Assembly: GCA_001566295.1 (NCBI GenBank)
Contig: KQ964247.1
Span: forward strand, 186,001 to 250,000
From: Microdochium bolleyi
Lineage: Eukaryota; Ascomycota; Sordariomycetes; Xylariales; Microdochiaceae
Direction: 5' to 3'
Length of the DNA: 64,000 bases
Shown: positions 36,760 to 47,765 of the stretch, piece after piece
Numbering within the stretch: position 1 is the first letter of the stretch
Layout: each line of letters opens with the position of its first letter
Made by a program: the position numbers and the translations under genes
Notes under the pieces: model-generated
Database searches by the model: none
Told to the model about the DNA's origin: nothing
What the model saw: the letters and a program-made list of their open reading frames with translations, nothing else

Positions 36760-38400
36760 ATGCTGTCAAGACGACTCGCCCTCGGCCTGCTCGCCGCCAC
36801 GACGGCCTCGGCCGGCCGCCTCGCCGCATGGTGGACGAACGACTATGGCCCGGCCCTGCTCATGCAGGACGACGCCTCGGGCGGCCTGCGCTACAGCCTC
36901 TGCAACTCCCGCGGCACTCCCATCTTCCCCAACGACACCTCCATCGTCGCCCCGTTGCTCTCCTTCCCGCCAAAGAAGGGCACCGCCCTCGCCGCGGGTG
37001 GCTGGTACGACACCCGGAGCATCTTTGTAGGTCACCCTGTCAACTACTTGACTCGGAAGCGACTCCTCGTCATATGAACCCCATCTAACATTCTTGCAAA
37101 AGGCATCCATCTTCTACTTCAGCGAGCGTGATGAGGTCGTCAATTCCATGCTGAAATGCGACCAAAAGACGGGCCGCTGGACCAACACCGGTGACTGGGT
37201 CATCTCCGAAGGCGCCCCTACCCCCGCCAACAACTCGGACCTCAACGTCGCCCTACTCGGCGAGAAGGACGGCTACCGCGTCCTCTACAATGGCCAGGAC
37301 GGCGCCGTCCACGTCCTCGCCTACAACAACAACGGCGCCTGGCGCTACAGCAACGTTGCTTACAACGACTCCTCCTCGGCAAATGTCATTGCCAGCGTCT
37401 ACCCGCCTGCAGACCTCAACATCACCCTGCTGGTGCCCCGCGACGACAAGAACCTCGGCCTCGCCAGATTCTATGGCGACAATACCTGGCGCATTGGTAT
37501 GTGGACCACATTATGACGGGTGGTCTTGAGGATACTCATGATGCTAACCTTTGTGCCCCCGCAGAATCCTTCCCCAGGCCACTGAAGCAACTCTCGAACC
37601 AGACCATCACCAACAACACGAACCCGGCCAACTTGCAGTTGAATGCCACTTTTATCCCCAACTACTCCCTGCCTGCCTGGGACGGAAAGCCAAAGTCGAT
37701 GGTCATGGCCGAGGACAGTAAATGGACCCGCAGCGTCTTCTACGTTGGCAACGACAGCCAGCTGTACCAGGTCGGCAATCTCAACTACAAGTGGCTGCTC
37801 TTCGACCGTCAGGACAGCACGGCGTGGCCCCGCTCTGACAATGGCTTTCTCGCAATTGCCAACGATTTCAAGTCAGACAGCCTGCGACTCTTCTACATGA
37901 GCGACGGCAAGCTCATCCAGGCAAACGGCGACAAGGGCAACTGGAAGGCGGCCCAGGCGCTCCCGTCGTTCAATGCCACTGCGGACACGAGCAACAACTC
38001 CACGGCCAACCCAAACACGGGCAACTCGGAGCTCAGCTCGGGAGCCAAGGCCGGCATCGGTGTCGGTGTGACGCTCGGCGTCCTCGCAATCGTTGGTATC
38101 ATCGTCGCTGTCCTGCTTCTCAAGCGCCGCCAGAAGAAGAAGCAGGAAGCCGAGGCCGCGGCTGCGGCAACTGCGGCACAGCACGGCAACGAACTGGGCG
38201 GCGAGATGAAGTCTCCGGCCACGACTTACACGGCAACCACCTACACGCCCACGGAGCTGCACTCGGACCACACGGGCACGACTGCCAGCTACAGCAACTA
38301 CCAGCAGGGGTACAATCCGAACCAGGTGTACCACGAGCTGCCGGCCCAGCCGAGGCACGCGGAGATGATGGGCGAGGGCCATTACAAGGAGGCCCCGTAG
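36760..38400 (+). CDS. Membrane-anchored fucose-lectin-like beta-propeller protein
   Basis: Exons 36760-37026, 37103-37496 and 37565-38400 give 498 aa. A signal peptide covers about residues 1-18 (MLSRRLALGLLAATTASA). The ectodomain has repeated blade-like units with SIFYFSERDEV, YRVLYNGQDGAVHVLAYNN, LGLARFYGDNTWRIG, SVFYVGNDSQLYQVGN and LRLFYMSDGKLIQ. This spacing and the Trp/Tyr pattern resemble the fungal fucose-specific lectin propeller. Many N-glycosylation sites are present. A single transmembrane helix at about 383-406 (GIGVGVTLGVLAIVGIIVAVLLL) is followed by KRRQKKK and a cytosolic Tyr/Thr-rich tail of about 85 aa. Ligand binding is not shown by sequence. It could be a cell-surface glycan sensor or adhesin; that is inference. 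Confidence 0.8.
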
Positions 38401-39350
38401 ATGAGGCTGGCGAACCAGACTCACGTCGACGGCTCCAGCAGGAAGATTCTTTTGGATTTCGCTGTAGATATCTACCTTTCTCTTCGTAGCGTAGCGACAT
38501 TATAATGAAAATACACGGACTCATAGACAACTCCGCATTGAAGAAGCTGCCTGATCACACTCACGGGTGCCGCTGTCTGCATGCTCAAACATGATAGTCC
38601 GTGAAATCTTGTCCATGTTCCCAGTTTCGTCCCGAGCATAGTGTGTATCAGCTTGTATCTCTCTGCCAGGGCTCGATTCTCTCATGGTCTCGTCTCCTCC
38701 AATTTGTTCTCACTTCCTTGCGGGTTTCGTCCACCATCTCCCCTGCATACATCTCCCTCTCTTCCTAGTGAAGTCTCGCTGGCACTCTGTCCCATCCCCG
38801 ACTAACAGACACTCAGGGACATGGGTCACTACAAGCCAGCCAGACCCCCGGGGAGTATGGGGGTGGCGACCAAGGGGGCTCAAAGCGAGTGGCGAAAGAC
38901 TGCGACTGCTAATAGCACACTGACTAGCATAGCATGGGGAGACTATCTGCTCTGCAAGCAACACAAGGCAGCCAACACAAACCACACTGCAGGATCTTGG
39001 GGAGGAACCGGCAAAACAGAGTTTCTCTGATTGCTGGCGCACCAAAGAAAAACAAAGAGAAAAGTCCAACCGGCTGCTGCCTCCACTGCAACCATCCAAG
39101 TTCCAGCACGTGGGAGACAATGGCTACAAATGGCTACACGTTGTATTTTCTACCAGAGAAGGTGACATGGGGTGACGGAAAAGGAAAAAGAAGAAGAAGA
39201 AACTAAAGCTAAAAATAACCCTTTGGGAACTGAGAGGGGGGATAAATCAGTTGGGCCGGGGAAAAAGAAAGACAGAAGAAAGTGCCAGGCGCAGCCGTCC
39301 GTCCCTGAAGAAGAATGAGAGATTCAACAGCTACTACATTAAACGTAGTG

Positions 39351-39405
39351 TCCTCCTCCTCCTCCTCCTCCTCCTCCTCCTCCTCCTCCTCCTCCTCCTC
39401 CTCCT
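39351..39405. repeat. (TCC)18 microsatellite
   Basis: Uninterrupted tcc triplets, 18 copies plus one base. Non-coding: the long Ser, Leu or Glu runs it creates in different frames are repeat artefacts. Confidence 0.95.
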
Positions 39406-39664
39406 TCATCTTCTCGACTCCCGATCGCAAGACGAAGACGAAGACAGGAGGAAGAGGCTATTCTGGGGATGAAAAAGAATCTCTTTATTGCATCAACTTC
39501 AGTCGGTGAGAGGCCACACACCCTTTCATCCGGCCACGGTACATACATACGAAACTGGGCGCACACAGCGTGGAACGGGTACACAGCGTACACTCTACAC
39601 ACGATGCTTCTGCATCGTCAACGACTGACAACTGACGAGGTGTTGCACGCTGTATGCTCCTCCA

Positions 39665-39718
39665 CCCCCCCCCCCCCTGTGCACGGGCAAGGTGCCGGGA
39701 GCCCACGCCCACGCCCAC
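39665..39718. repeat. C13 homopolymer followed by (GCCCAC)3
   Basis: Thirteen C at 39665-39677, then a GCCCAC hexamer repeated three times at 39701-39718. Homopolymer length could be a sequencing uncertainty. Confidence 0.85.
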
Positions 39719-40396
39719 GCTTTTGGACAGCTCGATACCTTCGCTCCGGAGATCGCCCCCCGTCTGATCCGCGCGCGTAGCTGCACCGGGTAAACCGTGA
39801 TCTCGAGCATTCTGAAGAGCGGGCAATGCTTAATTCGTCCCGCGCTTGAAGAGAAACCTGCCATTGCCTTTTACCATTGCCGCTGCTTCCCGCCTTTTAT
39901 TGCTGCCGCCTACACAAGTCGGGACTTATTCCATCGGCACACTCGTCTCACGCATGTAGCGTGCGTGTTGCACATAGGTTGTACCAGTTTCCCGATTTTC
40001 GGCAGCGAAGACGGAATGAAAAACAAGAAAGTCTTTTGTTTATATAATCCAGTCCGTTGACGCCTAGCTCCCTTTACCTCTATGCTCGTTGGTCCCAGAT
40101 TCTACGCCTTGGCTCGCAAGACGCCGCTGCTGTGTCCCCGGTTCTATATAACGCTGGCTCGATTGCTGCAAAGACCCGTTGCGGGGAGCATGCTGCATAT
40201 GCGTAAACCCGGGACTGAGGTTCGCTGGTGTTGGCTCAAGAACAGCTGCACGGCCCCCAGTTCAGCTACTTCAAGGCCGCGTCCTGCCGAGAGGTCCATG
40301 TAAATGCGCGGTGCGTGATGTGAAGCCGACAAGAGAAATCTCGTGGCCTCAATCGATCGCCTGCCAATGGGCATGTATGCTGCTGGTCGTTCATGC

Positions 40397-41695
40397 TCAT
40401 ATCGAAGGTCTCTTGCCATTCTCCTCGGCCGCCTTCTTCTCCCTCTCTTTCCTCGCCTTGTCCTTCTCCTTCTTCTCCTTCTCCCGCTTCAGCTTGTCTT
40501 CTTCCGACTCGCCGATGTGCCGCTCGCTCTCGGGTTTCCAGGTGCCTGTGTCCACGCAAGTCAGTCATGCTGCTTCAAGTAAAGACAAGTATTCCCGCAT
40601 GAGTCTCTACGTACCTTCAAAGTCGTGTTTGACAAAAGCCATCGGGTCGTCGTACTCCTTGGCGCCCATCTGCTGCACACCCGGCGAGAAGCTCGTGATG
40701 GGCAGGACCACGACGTCGCCGACCTTCTTGGAGGTAGTCATCCCGGTAAAGTGCTTGTAGGTGATGTCGCCGTCGCTCGCAGTCTTGTCAAAGTAGCGCG
40801 GGTCGTTGAAGTAGTCGAAGATGGCGTCGGTCCAGACGGCCGGGCCGGTGAACTCGACGACGCTCTTCTCCTTGGACACGAAGACACCCTCCTTCTGTCG
40901 CTTGAGCGTCTCCTTTGTGATCCGCGCGATGATGTCGCGGAGGACGGGGTGGCCCGCCTTGGCCTGGATGGTCCACTGGCAGAATTGGATGCGGCGACTG
41001 TACCAGTCAGCCCAGTCTGGGCGGTCTGGGTCGGCCTCGATGCCGACGACGAGGCCGATGCTGGTCTGCGGTACCGTGTGCGGGATCCAGCTGAGCGCGC
41101 TCTGGATGGCGTAGGTATCGATGTCGGTGTAGATGCCGCCGCGGGCATAGAGGATGAGGTAGCGGAAGAAGTCGGCCTTGAGAACGGCCTGGGGGAGGGC
41201 GTGGTAGGCTTCGAGGACCTCGGGGACGGCGGCGTACAGCATGCGCAGAAGGTGAACGGCGACCTGGTCGGTGATGACCTCGTGGATGAACCCCGGGTGC
41301 AGCTCCGTCCAGCTGGCCTCCTGGTCGCGGAAGTCAAAGTCAGGATCGGCGGGGGTCGTCTTCCACGTCTGCCAGATGAAGGCTGGGAACTTGGTCTCGA
41401 CGTCGTAGGGGTACTGGTAGGCGAGCTTCTCGTGGAGGGTCATCTTGGACATGTCCTGGATGACTTTTTGTTTCGTCGGGGTGTCGTGAGACGCAGCTTG
41501 GCCAGAGCCGGCATTGGCACCAGGCGAGGCGCCAGACTTGCTGCCGGGAGCATCTGGGCTCGTGTTGCTGCCGTCTGCATACTGTGGCCTCGTGGGAGGG
41601 ACGACGCCCTTTGCGGAATGTGATGTGTGGAGGAAGTAGAAGGCTGTGAGGAGGAAAACGGCGAAGACGACCGCCCGCTTGAAAGATGACGACAT
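40397..41695 (-). CDS. OCH1: Alpha-1,6-mannosyltransferase OCH1 (GT32)
   Basis: Exons 41695-40615 and 40545-40397 give 409 aa. Type II Golgi topology: short cytosolic MSSSFKR, a signal-anchor helix at about 8-24 (VVFAVFLLTAFYFL), and a Ser/Gly/Pro-rich stem to about 75. The GT32 domain has FPAFIWQTWKTTP and ADFFRYLILYARGGIYTDIDTY, with the metal-binding DxD at D191 and D193. OCH1 adds the first alpha-1,6-mannose that starts the outer chain of N-glycans. Exon 2 encodes a highly charged Lys/Glu tail (EKEKKEKDKARKEREKKAAEE), which is unusual for a lumenal C-terminus. The ATG at 41695 was chosen over the upstream open frame because it places the anchor at the N-terminus. Confidence 0.88.
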
Positions 41696-43388
41696 GGCGC
41701 CGGGCCGAGTGTCGAGACCCCAGCCGTGGGGATCTCGTGCTGTGGTGTCGTGGTCGTCGAGGTCCGGAAGGTGAGGAAAGGGGTGCTCGAGCAGCTGCAG
41801 CTGCAGTGAAGCAGTGCTGGCTGGCTGGTGTAGTCGGTTCGTGGCCGCTGGGCGGGAGACGCTGGTGGTCGGGCCTGTCGATTCGATGTGCCCCGGGGGG
41901 GACTGGAGCGAGCGTGATGTCGTGAGAGTCGAGGTCGTAATTATGGGAGCAGCCAGCAACACAACAATCACCAAAGACGATTCCGGCGGGATCGATAAAG
42001 TTATTTGGGGCCGCGCGTGCTGGGCGCTGGAATGCGAGACTAGGCCAGGCCCGGGCAGGGGCAGCCACCCGCGACCCGCTCCGCAACTGCATGTGCACGC
42101 TCACTTGAGGTAGGTGCTCCGAACTTGCAAGCTGGCCAAACCAGGCCACGGAAACAATGCCCAGAGCGCCCTGAACTCCTGTATGCCGATCTGTACTGTG
42201 CCGTCGTCAACGAGCCGCAGTTCCCCAGCAGTAACAACAACCACAACACTGCCAAGTCTCTACGGATCCCACCCGGACACGCCACGCGAGGGCGGAGCCT
42301 CATGCTGATGCCAGCAAGCAACCCGCCAAGTGAAGCAGCCGCCGCGTGGCCCCCCGTTGCGGCTCAACGAGGGCATTCGTTCCCCGGCCCGGGGAGAAAA
42401 AGGGGGAGTTTCCATACTCGGCCGAGCAGTCGAGAACACCAAACTATGAGGATCTTTCTGATGATCTGGAGGTCCCCCGCGGCACTGGGCACTGGACTCC
42501 CACCAGGCTCTCCACGGGAGGACCACTAGGAGCGTCTGACGTGAGACCGCCGAACCTTACGTAATGAATTGCCAATGTCCAGTGCTTTGCCTATCCCATC
42601 CGCACAACCCTAGAGGAAGGAAGCTTTGAGTATCCACAGCAGAGACAGAGACATGGTGTCCATCTCATCCGCAAATCACCAGCTCCAAGCACGCAGTCGC
42701 TGGCCCTTCTAAAAGAAAGAAAAGAAAGGGACCGACTGGGGGTTGGGCGGTGGGTACTCACTCACTCACCCCCGGTTCGGGTCGCCAATGTACGTCATTT
42801 CCAGAACAAGCTGATCCCTGCAGCGCAAAGGCACAGGGTCACAGCGGCCCGCTTCGTTTCAGAACAGCGCCCGCCAAGAGCATCAGTCCTTTCTTGCTCG
42901 CCCTCTCTCTCTTCCGCTTGTTCAGCTGAACTTATTCAAGGTCGAGCTAGCCAACTAGCGGGAACCCCTTGGTGCGCTGTCACAACGGCTCGAGCGGCAT
43001 GTTATTTCCGACTCGGCATTAGACGGACGTGTCAGCCTGAATTAGCGTGTACATGTGCGCTAGGTGTAGTTTGCCAAGGAGTCCTACTATCACGGACATC
43101 CACTATCTCATCGTCCGTGTCAAAACGACGACGACGACGGTCACGTATCAGTGGCGAATATATATCACTTGGCCACAACCATACACCGAACCTGAGTTCC
43201 AGAGCATTTGATATCATGTAAATTGTGTATTCTGAAACGCTTCGCTGAAACAAGAATGCAAAATGAGATATTGTTACAGGTCTTCTATCATGAATCTTTG
43301 CCAGCCCGCAGGCATTTTTGCTACGCCGACATGCAGTGGCGTGATTGGCATTGATAAATTGAATCCTTGCATGTATATTCGTACAGGT
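41696..43388. other. 1.7 kb spacer upstream of OCH1
   Basis: Between the OCH1 start and the 3' end of the small coiled-coil gene. No gene recognised. It should hold the OCH1 promoter and leader. Confidence 0.55.
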
Positions 43389-44036
43389 TTACAGGTCGTG
43401 GCCTGAAAGTTGGCACAAAGTCAGCATGAGGCTCAAGCATGATCGTGGAGAAACGGACAGATACTTACGACCAAGGTGCTTCCCACGCTTCGACATCTCC
43501 TTTGCGTGGTACGACTTGAGCTTGGCGCGGCGGCTCTCCTCGGCGGCCTCGTGCTCGAGGTTCTTGACGTGGTTGCGGGCGTCGCGGACCTGCAGGCGGG
43601 CGGCCTCGAGGGCTCGGTCGGCTTCCTTCTCGGCACGCTCCGCGTTGATCATGCGGTCCCGCGCCTGCCCGATCGACGGGTCCAGGTCCCGGTCGCCGCG
43701 GCCGAAGCGGTGCAGCACAGATCCACCGCCGCTGTGGCGGGACATATCGTCTGGGGTTCTTCAAGTTAGTATGGAACTATGGAGCCGATCGAGGGTTCTC
43801 GATGACTAACCTGACCGGCGGTGGGAGCTGGCTGAAGTGCGGTGAGAGCTGCTCGTCGACGTCCGGTATGACGAGACGGGCGAGACGGAAGACCGGCGGC
43901 GGCTGCTGCCGAAGAGACCGCGCTTCTCGTGGACGGGCTCCGGAACTGGGGCGGGCTCCTTGCGGCCAAAGAGGCCGTGGCGGCGCTCGGGGATGGGCTC
44001 GGGCTCAGGCTCCTTGCGGCTTCCAAAGAGAGGCAT
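43389..44036 (-). CDS. Small conserved fungal coiled-coil protein, function unknown
   Basis: Exons 44036-43811, 43750-43469 and 43402-43389 give 173 aa. The last exon is only 14 nt (HDL and stop, with a split Arg). The N-terminus MPLFGSRKEPEPEP contains three LFG repeats (PLFGSRK, GLFGRKE, GLFGSSR) separated by Pro/Glu-rich linkers, then a Ser/Arg-rich stretch. The second half is a continuous charged helix (QARDRMINAERAEKEADRALE, AARLQVRDARNHVKNLEHEA), likely a coiled coil, ending SKRGKHLGRHDL. That ending and helix resemble small fungal proteins sometimes annotated as CipC-like. I can name no biochemical role. The tiny third exon is supported because splicing restores this C-terminus. Confidence 0.75.
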
Positions 44037-46028
44037 GTTGGGTGGTATGTCTTAAAATGAGGTTATTGAAGGTAAGCTTTTGGGTGGCGTGGTATATGGT
44101 TGTATTGTGGACGGCCTTGTGTTGCTTGTGATGCTTATTTTCTGGGGATTCTATCGGAACTCACGGCACGGCAACGCTGGACCGAGAATATATATACATG
44201 ATCAATCCTCATGGCTGGAATGCGCTCAACCATCTGGTGCGCGGAGTTATGACACGGCTGCTGATGACGGGTTGGCGAGCGTGGGCAAACCGGTTTCCGA
44301 GACTGCGCGTCCGACAAGGGCTGTGATCTTCGGGCATCGTGGTGGTGGTGGTTGCATGCCATGACGTAGCGCTATCACGCCCAAGACCCCTACTGCCAGC
44401 CCTCCACCAATGAGGGCCCGGCAAGGTGACGTTGGAGGGCTGGGAGACCCTGGAGACGAGGGGGGACGCAGGGTCTCCTTGGTGTCATTGCAATCACTGC
44501 GGCTTCGTGTGGGAAAAGCCCTTGACGTCGACAGCATGCCGGGAATGCTTGGCTGATCGCTTAAACAGGGCCCCAGGTGAGGTTATCTCGATGACCACGC
44601 TGTGCAACCGGACCCTTGGCCCCGGCCCCGGCCACATACACGGTCGCGGTGCACAGGCAGAAAGGTCCCTGAGCTGCCGACGAAACTGTCCCCGCGGGAG
44701 TGTTTTTTGGACCAGGAAGCATTGTTTGAACGGACTGGACCCGAGTATGTCGCATGTACGAAAGCAGGACGACCGCCGGATGGAAGGACACGGTGGTGGC
44801 CTGTAAATATGGACTGTCAAAGGCTTGCATCAACTTGGACGTCCCAGAAACATTGAGCCGGAGCGTGATGTAACTTCTGGGCCGCACCTGCCCATCTTGC
44901 ATCCTGCACAGCCACCTTCCTTCCAAGTACAAGCGTATCGTAGACACTTCACATGGGGAACAAGCTTGGCATTCCTGCTGGTGGGAACCGTTTCCGCCAT
45001 TGACGCACTTTGATCTCTCTATCTCACAGGTACTGGCGGCCCAGACTTCCACTACCTGCCTTACTTACCAACAGCCCATCGTGAAAAGGACCCCCAAGTG
45101 CTTGGACCTCCCGGATAGTCTCAGCAGAGCAGCTGTAAGCCGCAAAGGCTGCCCTCAGAGGGCTGACATCATCCCCGCGAAACCCCCCTCACCGCCAACT
45201 CGCAAGTAGAACTGGAATTCTTAGACCGGGTAGACCTTCATGCCGAGCCAAAGAGTTGCCCCGTCGGCCAGTGGACATCCTGGCCACCATCCTGCCTCCA
45301 GAGACCGATTGAACTGCTTCCCGTTGCAGGCAAGTCACAGGGAGCGTGGCCTACATGTACCTTGATGCTCGCCCGAATCCCGCTCCACCCGGCGTCGAGG
45401 TATCCCACCTCTGCCGGCTCCACGACCTACCAGCTCGAGTTTGACACGACACCCTCTAGCTCTAGCTAGGCCGCCCGCGAGCCACTTGGAGATCGGCCTT
45501 CATGCTGGAGCCAAACCTTCTTCCCACGTTCTAGCGTGGCAGTCTATAGGTTTCTTCCGCGCGCTCCTTGCGAGGAATCAAGTGTACGTGGAGTAGAGAC
45601 CTCGGCTGCCCAACAATCTAGACCGTCGCATAGTCACGGGATTCACGAGCGGTGTTGCCATACCCGCGCCTCCTCCACAGCTTCAGACGGTAGCGGGAGC
45701 CGCCGAGTAAAAGGCATAAGATACTCCGAACTATGCTCATAACGTCATTATTTCCGTATCTCAGTGAAGCTACATGGTCCAGTAATCAAAATAGGCCCGA
45801 GAAAGTAAAATACCAACCACTCCAAATCCACCCCTTCCTATTCGACATCCACCTGGTGGCCACATCAAACATAATTTCGAATCTTCCAATCTCGTGAGTC
45901 CTCTATATGTATTGAAATGCAGCCGTTCATAAATCGTATCTCTGGTTTCTCCCGCTATTCGTAAGGCGTGAAACATCCGCTCGACCACTTCGTAGTGAGG
46001 CAATCACAAGCGTCTGCCTAAAGACTCC
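44037..46028. other. 2 kb spacer
   Basis: Between the small coiled-coil gene and the 3' end of the Arg/Asp-rich gene. A plus-strand frame at 44426-44806 contains Cys pairs spaced like a zinc ribbon (CHCNHC...CREC) but has no ATG in frame before them. No gene is supported. Confidence 0.5.
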
Positions 46029-47765
46029 TTAGTACCGCAGGCGATCGTACGAGATGTCGTACTCGCGGACACGCTCGTTGCCGTATTTATCCCAGTGGGA
46101 GGAGCGAGGTCCTCCATAGGTCTGGTGCGAGTGGTAGTGCCGGCTCTTGCGATCCCAGTCGTCCCGGAACGCATCGCGCTCCCAGTCCTGGTACCGGTCC
46201 TTGTCCCGACGTCTGCGGCGGATTTGATCAGAGACTTCGACGAGTTCGCAAACATCCTCCTATAAGAAATGTCAGTAATGGCCGCGAAAAATGAGGTTTG
46301 TTGAAGCGGCCGAGACTTACGTAGGAGAGGTACTGCATGACATAGAAGAAGTACTCAGTTTCCTCGCAGGTGTAGCCGCACTTGTGGATAGCCTCGCGGA
46401 TGACCAAGTCCTTGGTAATCTCTGTCCACATGTCGTTGTCCTTCCTGACAGACTTGGAGCCATCACGGATCGAAATGCGTCGGTCGCGGATCTCCTCCAC
46501 GACTTCTCCGCCTCGAGATCTCGACCTCTCGCGGCCTCGGCCTTTGCCCGTGTTAATATCGATGCTGAGCTCGTGGCTGTGGGAGTGGCCGTGGTCGATA
46601 GTAGAGCTTGACCCTGTGCTGACCACCGTGCCGTCGCGCTCCGGGACGAACTTGGCCCGGCGCACGCCATTGTACCGCTGCCAAGTCACTTCGGCGCCGC
46701 CACCACCCACACCATCCATCTGCACACGCTCCGTCCCCGGGGGCACATCGACAATTGTCCAGTCCTTGGTGGCGCCGTGATAGGCCTCGCCCATGCGACC
46801 GCGAGAATCGATCTTGCTAGTGATGTAATTGGCTTCATCGTCGTAGTTGGGACGACGTACCTCCGACTGTGCACGGCGTCGTGTCTCCTGGTGGGAGTGC
46901 AAGTGACGGTCATCAATGTGGATACGGCCGTGATCGATATCAATGTGAAGCTCGTCGTCGTCCTGGAACCTGGGTCGTGGCCGGGAGGGCGCCCTGGGGG
47001 CTGGACGAGATCGGGAGCGTGCCCGGTCCCGAACATCGATCTCCGTGTCACGATGAGAAATGTTGATATCGAGCTCGCACTCGCGCTCCGACACGCGAGG
47101 CGGCCGCGGCGCAGGCGCCGGCGGGGGAGGGGGCGAAGGCTGTCGTAGACGAATGACGCCTATGCAATTTGGTTAGGCCTGTCTCAGCATACTCATCGTG
47201 CAGAATTGGTCTACATACCGTGGTCAATATCTCGGTAGTGAGTGATGACTTCTCTCTCAATAGTAGGGCCGCGGATCACCTCGGGCTCCGGAGGCGGTGG
47301 GGGCGAAGGCGACGGGGATGGAGACGGGATACGCTCTTTTTCTCGGTGGACAATACGGATCTCATGCTCATGCTCACGCTCGCGCTCGCGCTCGGGAGTT
47401 GGCGAGCGTGGCCGCCGCCGGACGACTTCGCGAGTGTCTACGTCGACATGGACGCGTGGAGAAGGCGAGCGCTGGACATAGCGGGTACGGATGCGCTGGG
47501 GCTCTGGGGAGGGCTGACGGCGGCGATCGACAGTCTCAATCTCGCGGGAGCGCAGGACGAGAGCACCAGCGTCGGTGCGGCGGGTGTCCTCGCGGAGGAA
47601 GGCCGGAGTGCGGTCTACGCGCTCTCTGGAACGATCTCTCTCGCGGATGCGGACATCGACATCTTCGTATTCCCGGACGGGGGCTCTCCTGGGCGGGCTG
47701 CGACGCACTGATCTGCGCTCGTAGCCGTCATCGTAGTCACTACGACCACTTCTGTAGGTCGACAT
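46029..47765 (-). CDS. Arg/Asp-rich conserved fungal protein with repeated strand-like motif, function unknown
   Basis: Exons 47765-47219, 47159-46321 and 46259-46029 give 538 aa. No signal peptide or membrane helix. The first 250 residues are charged and disordered-looking, with RSR/RERD, a Ser-Pro repeat (SPSPSPSP) and poly-Pro. A short alternating motif recurs: VHVDVDT (105-111), ELDINIS (211-217), ELHIDIDHGRIHIDD (252-266), ELSIDIN (379-385). A folded block lies at about 313-355 (KDWTIVDVPPGTERVQMDG, WQRYNGVRRAKFVPE), followed by a region with HKCGYTCEETEYFFYVMQYLSY. The C-terminus is again Arg/Tyr-rich. It resembles ascomycete proteins that carry an uncharacterised DUF in the WTIVDVPPGTERV region. 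No function is assigned. Confidence 0.8.

Larger units (their letters stand above)
38401..40396. other. 2 kb convergent spacer with microsatellites
   Basis: Between the stops of the lectin-like gene and OCH1. No gene supported. It holds the TCC microsatellite at 39351-39405, a run of 13 C at 39665-39677 and three GCCCAC units at 39701-39718. Confidence 0.55.

Noticed and set aside
39209..39602. Poly-Glu, poly-Leu, poly-Ser and poly-Gly proteins
   Set aside because: Pure translation of the TCC microsatellite in different frames.
44426..44806. Possible zinc-ribbon protein (CHCNHC...CREC)
   Set aside because: No in-frame ATG before the cysteines and no splice partner found; may be chance.
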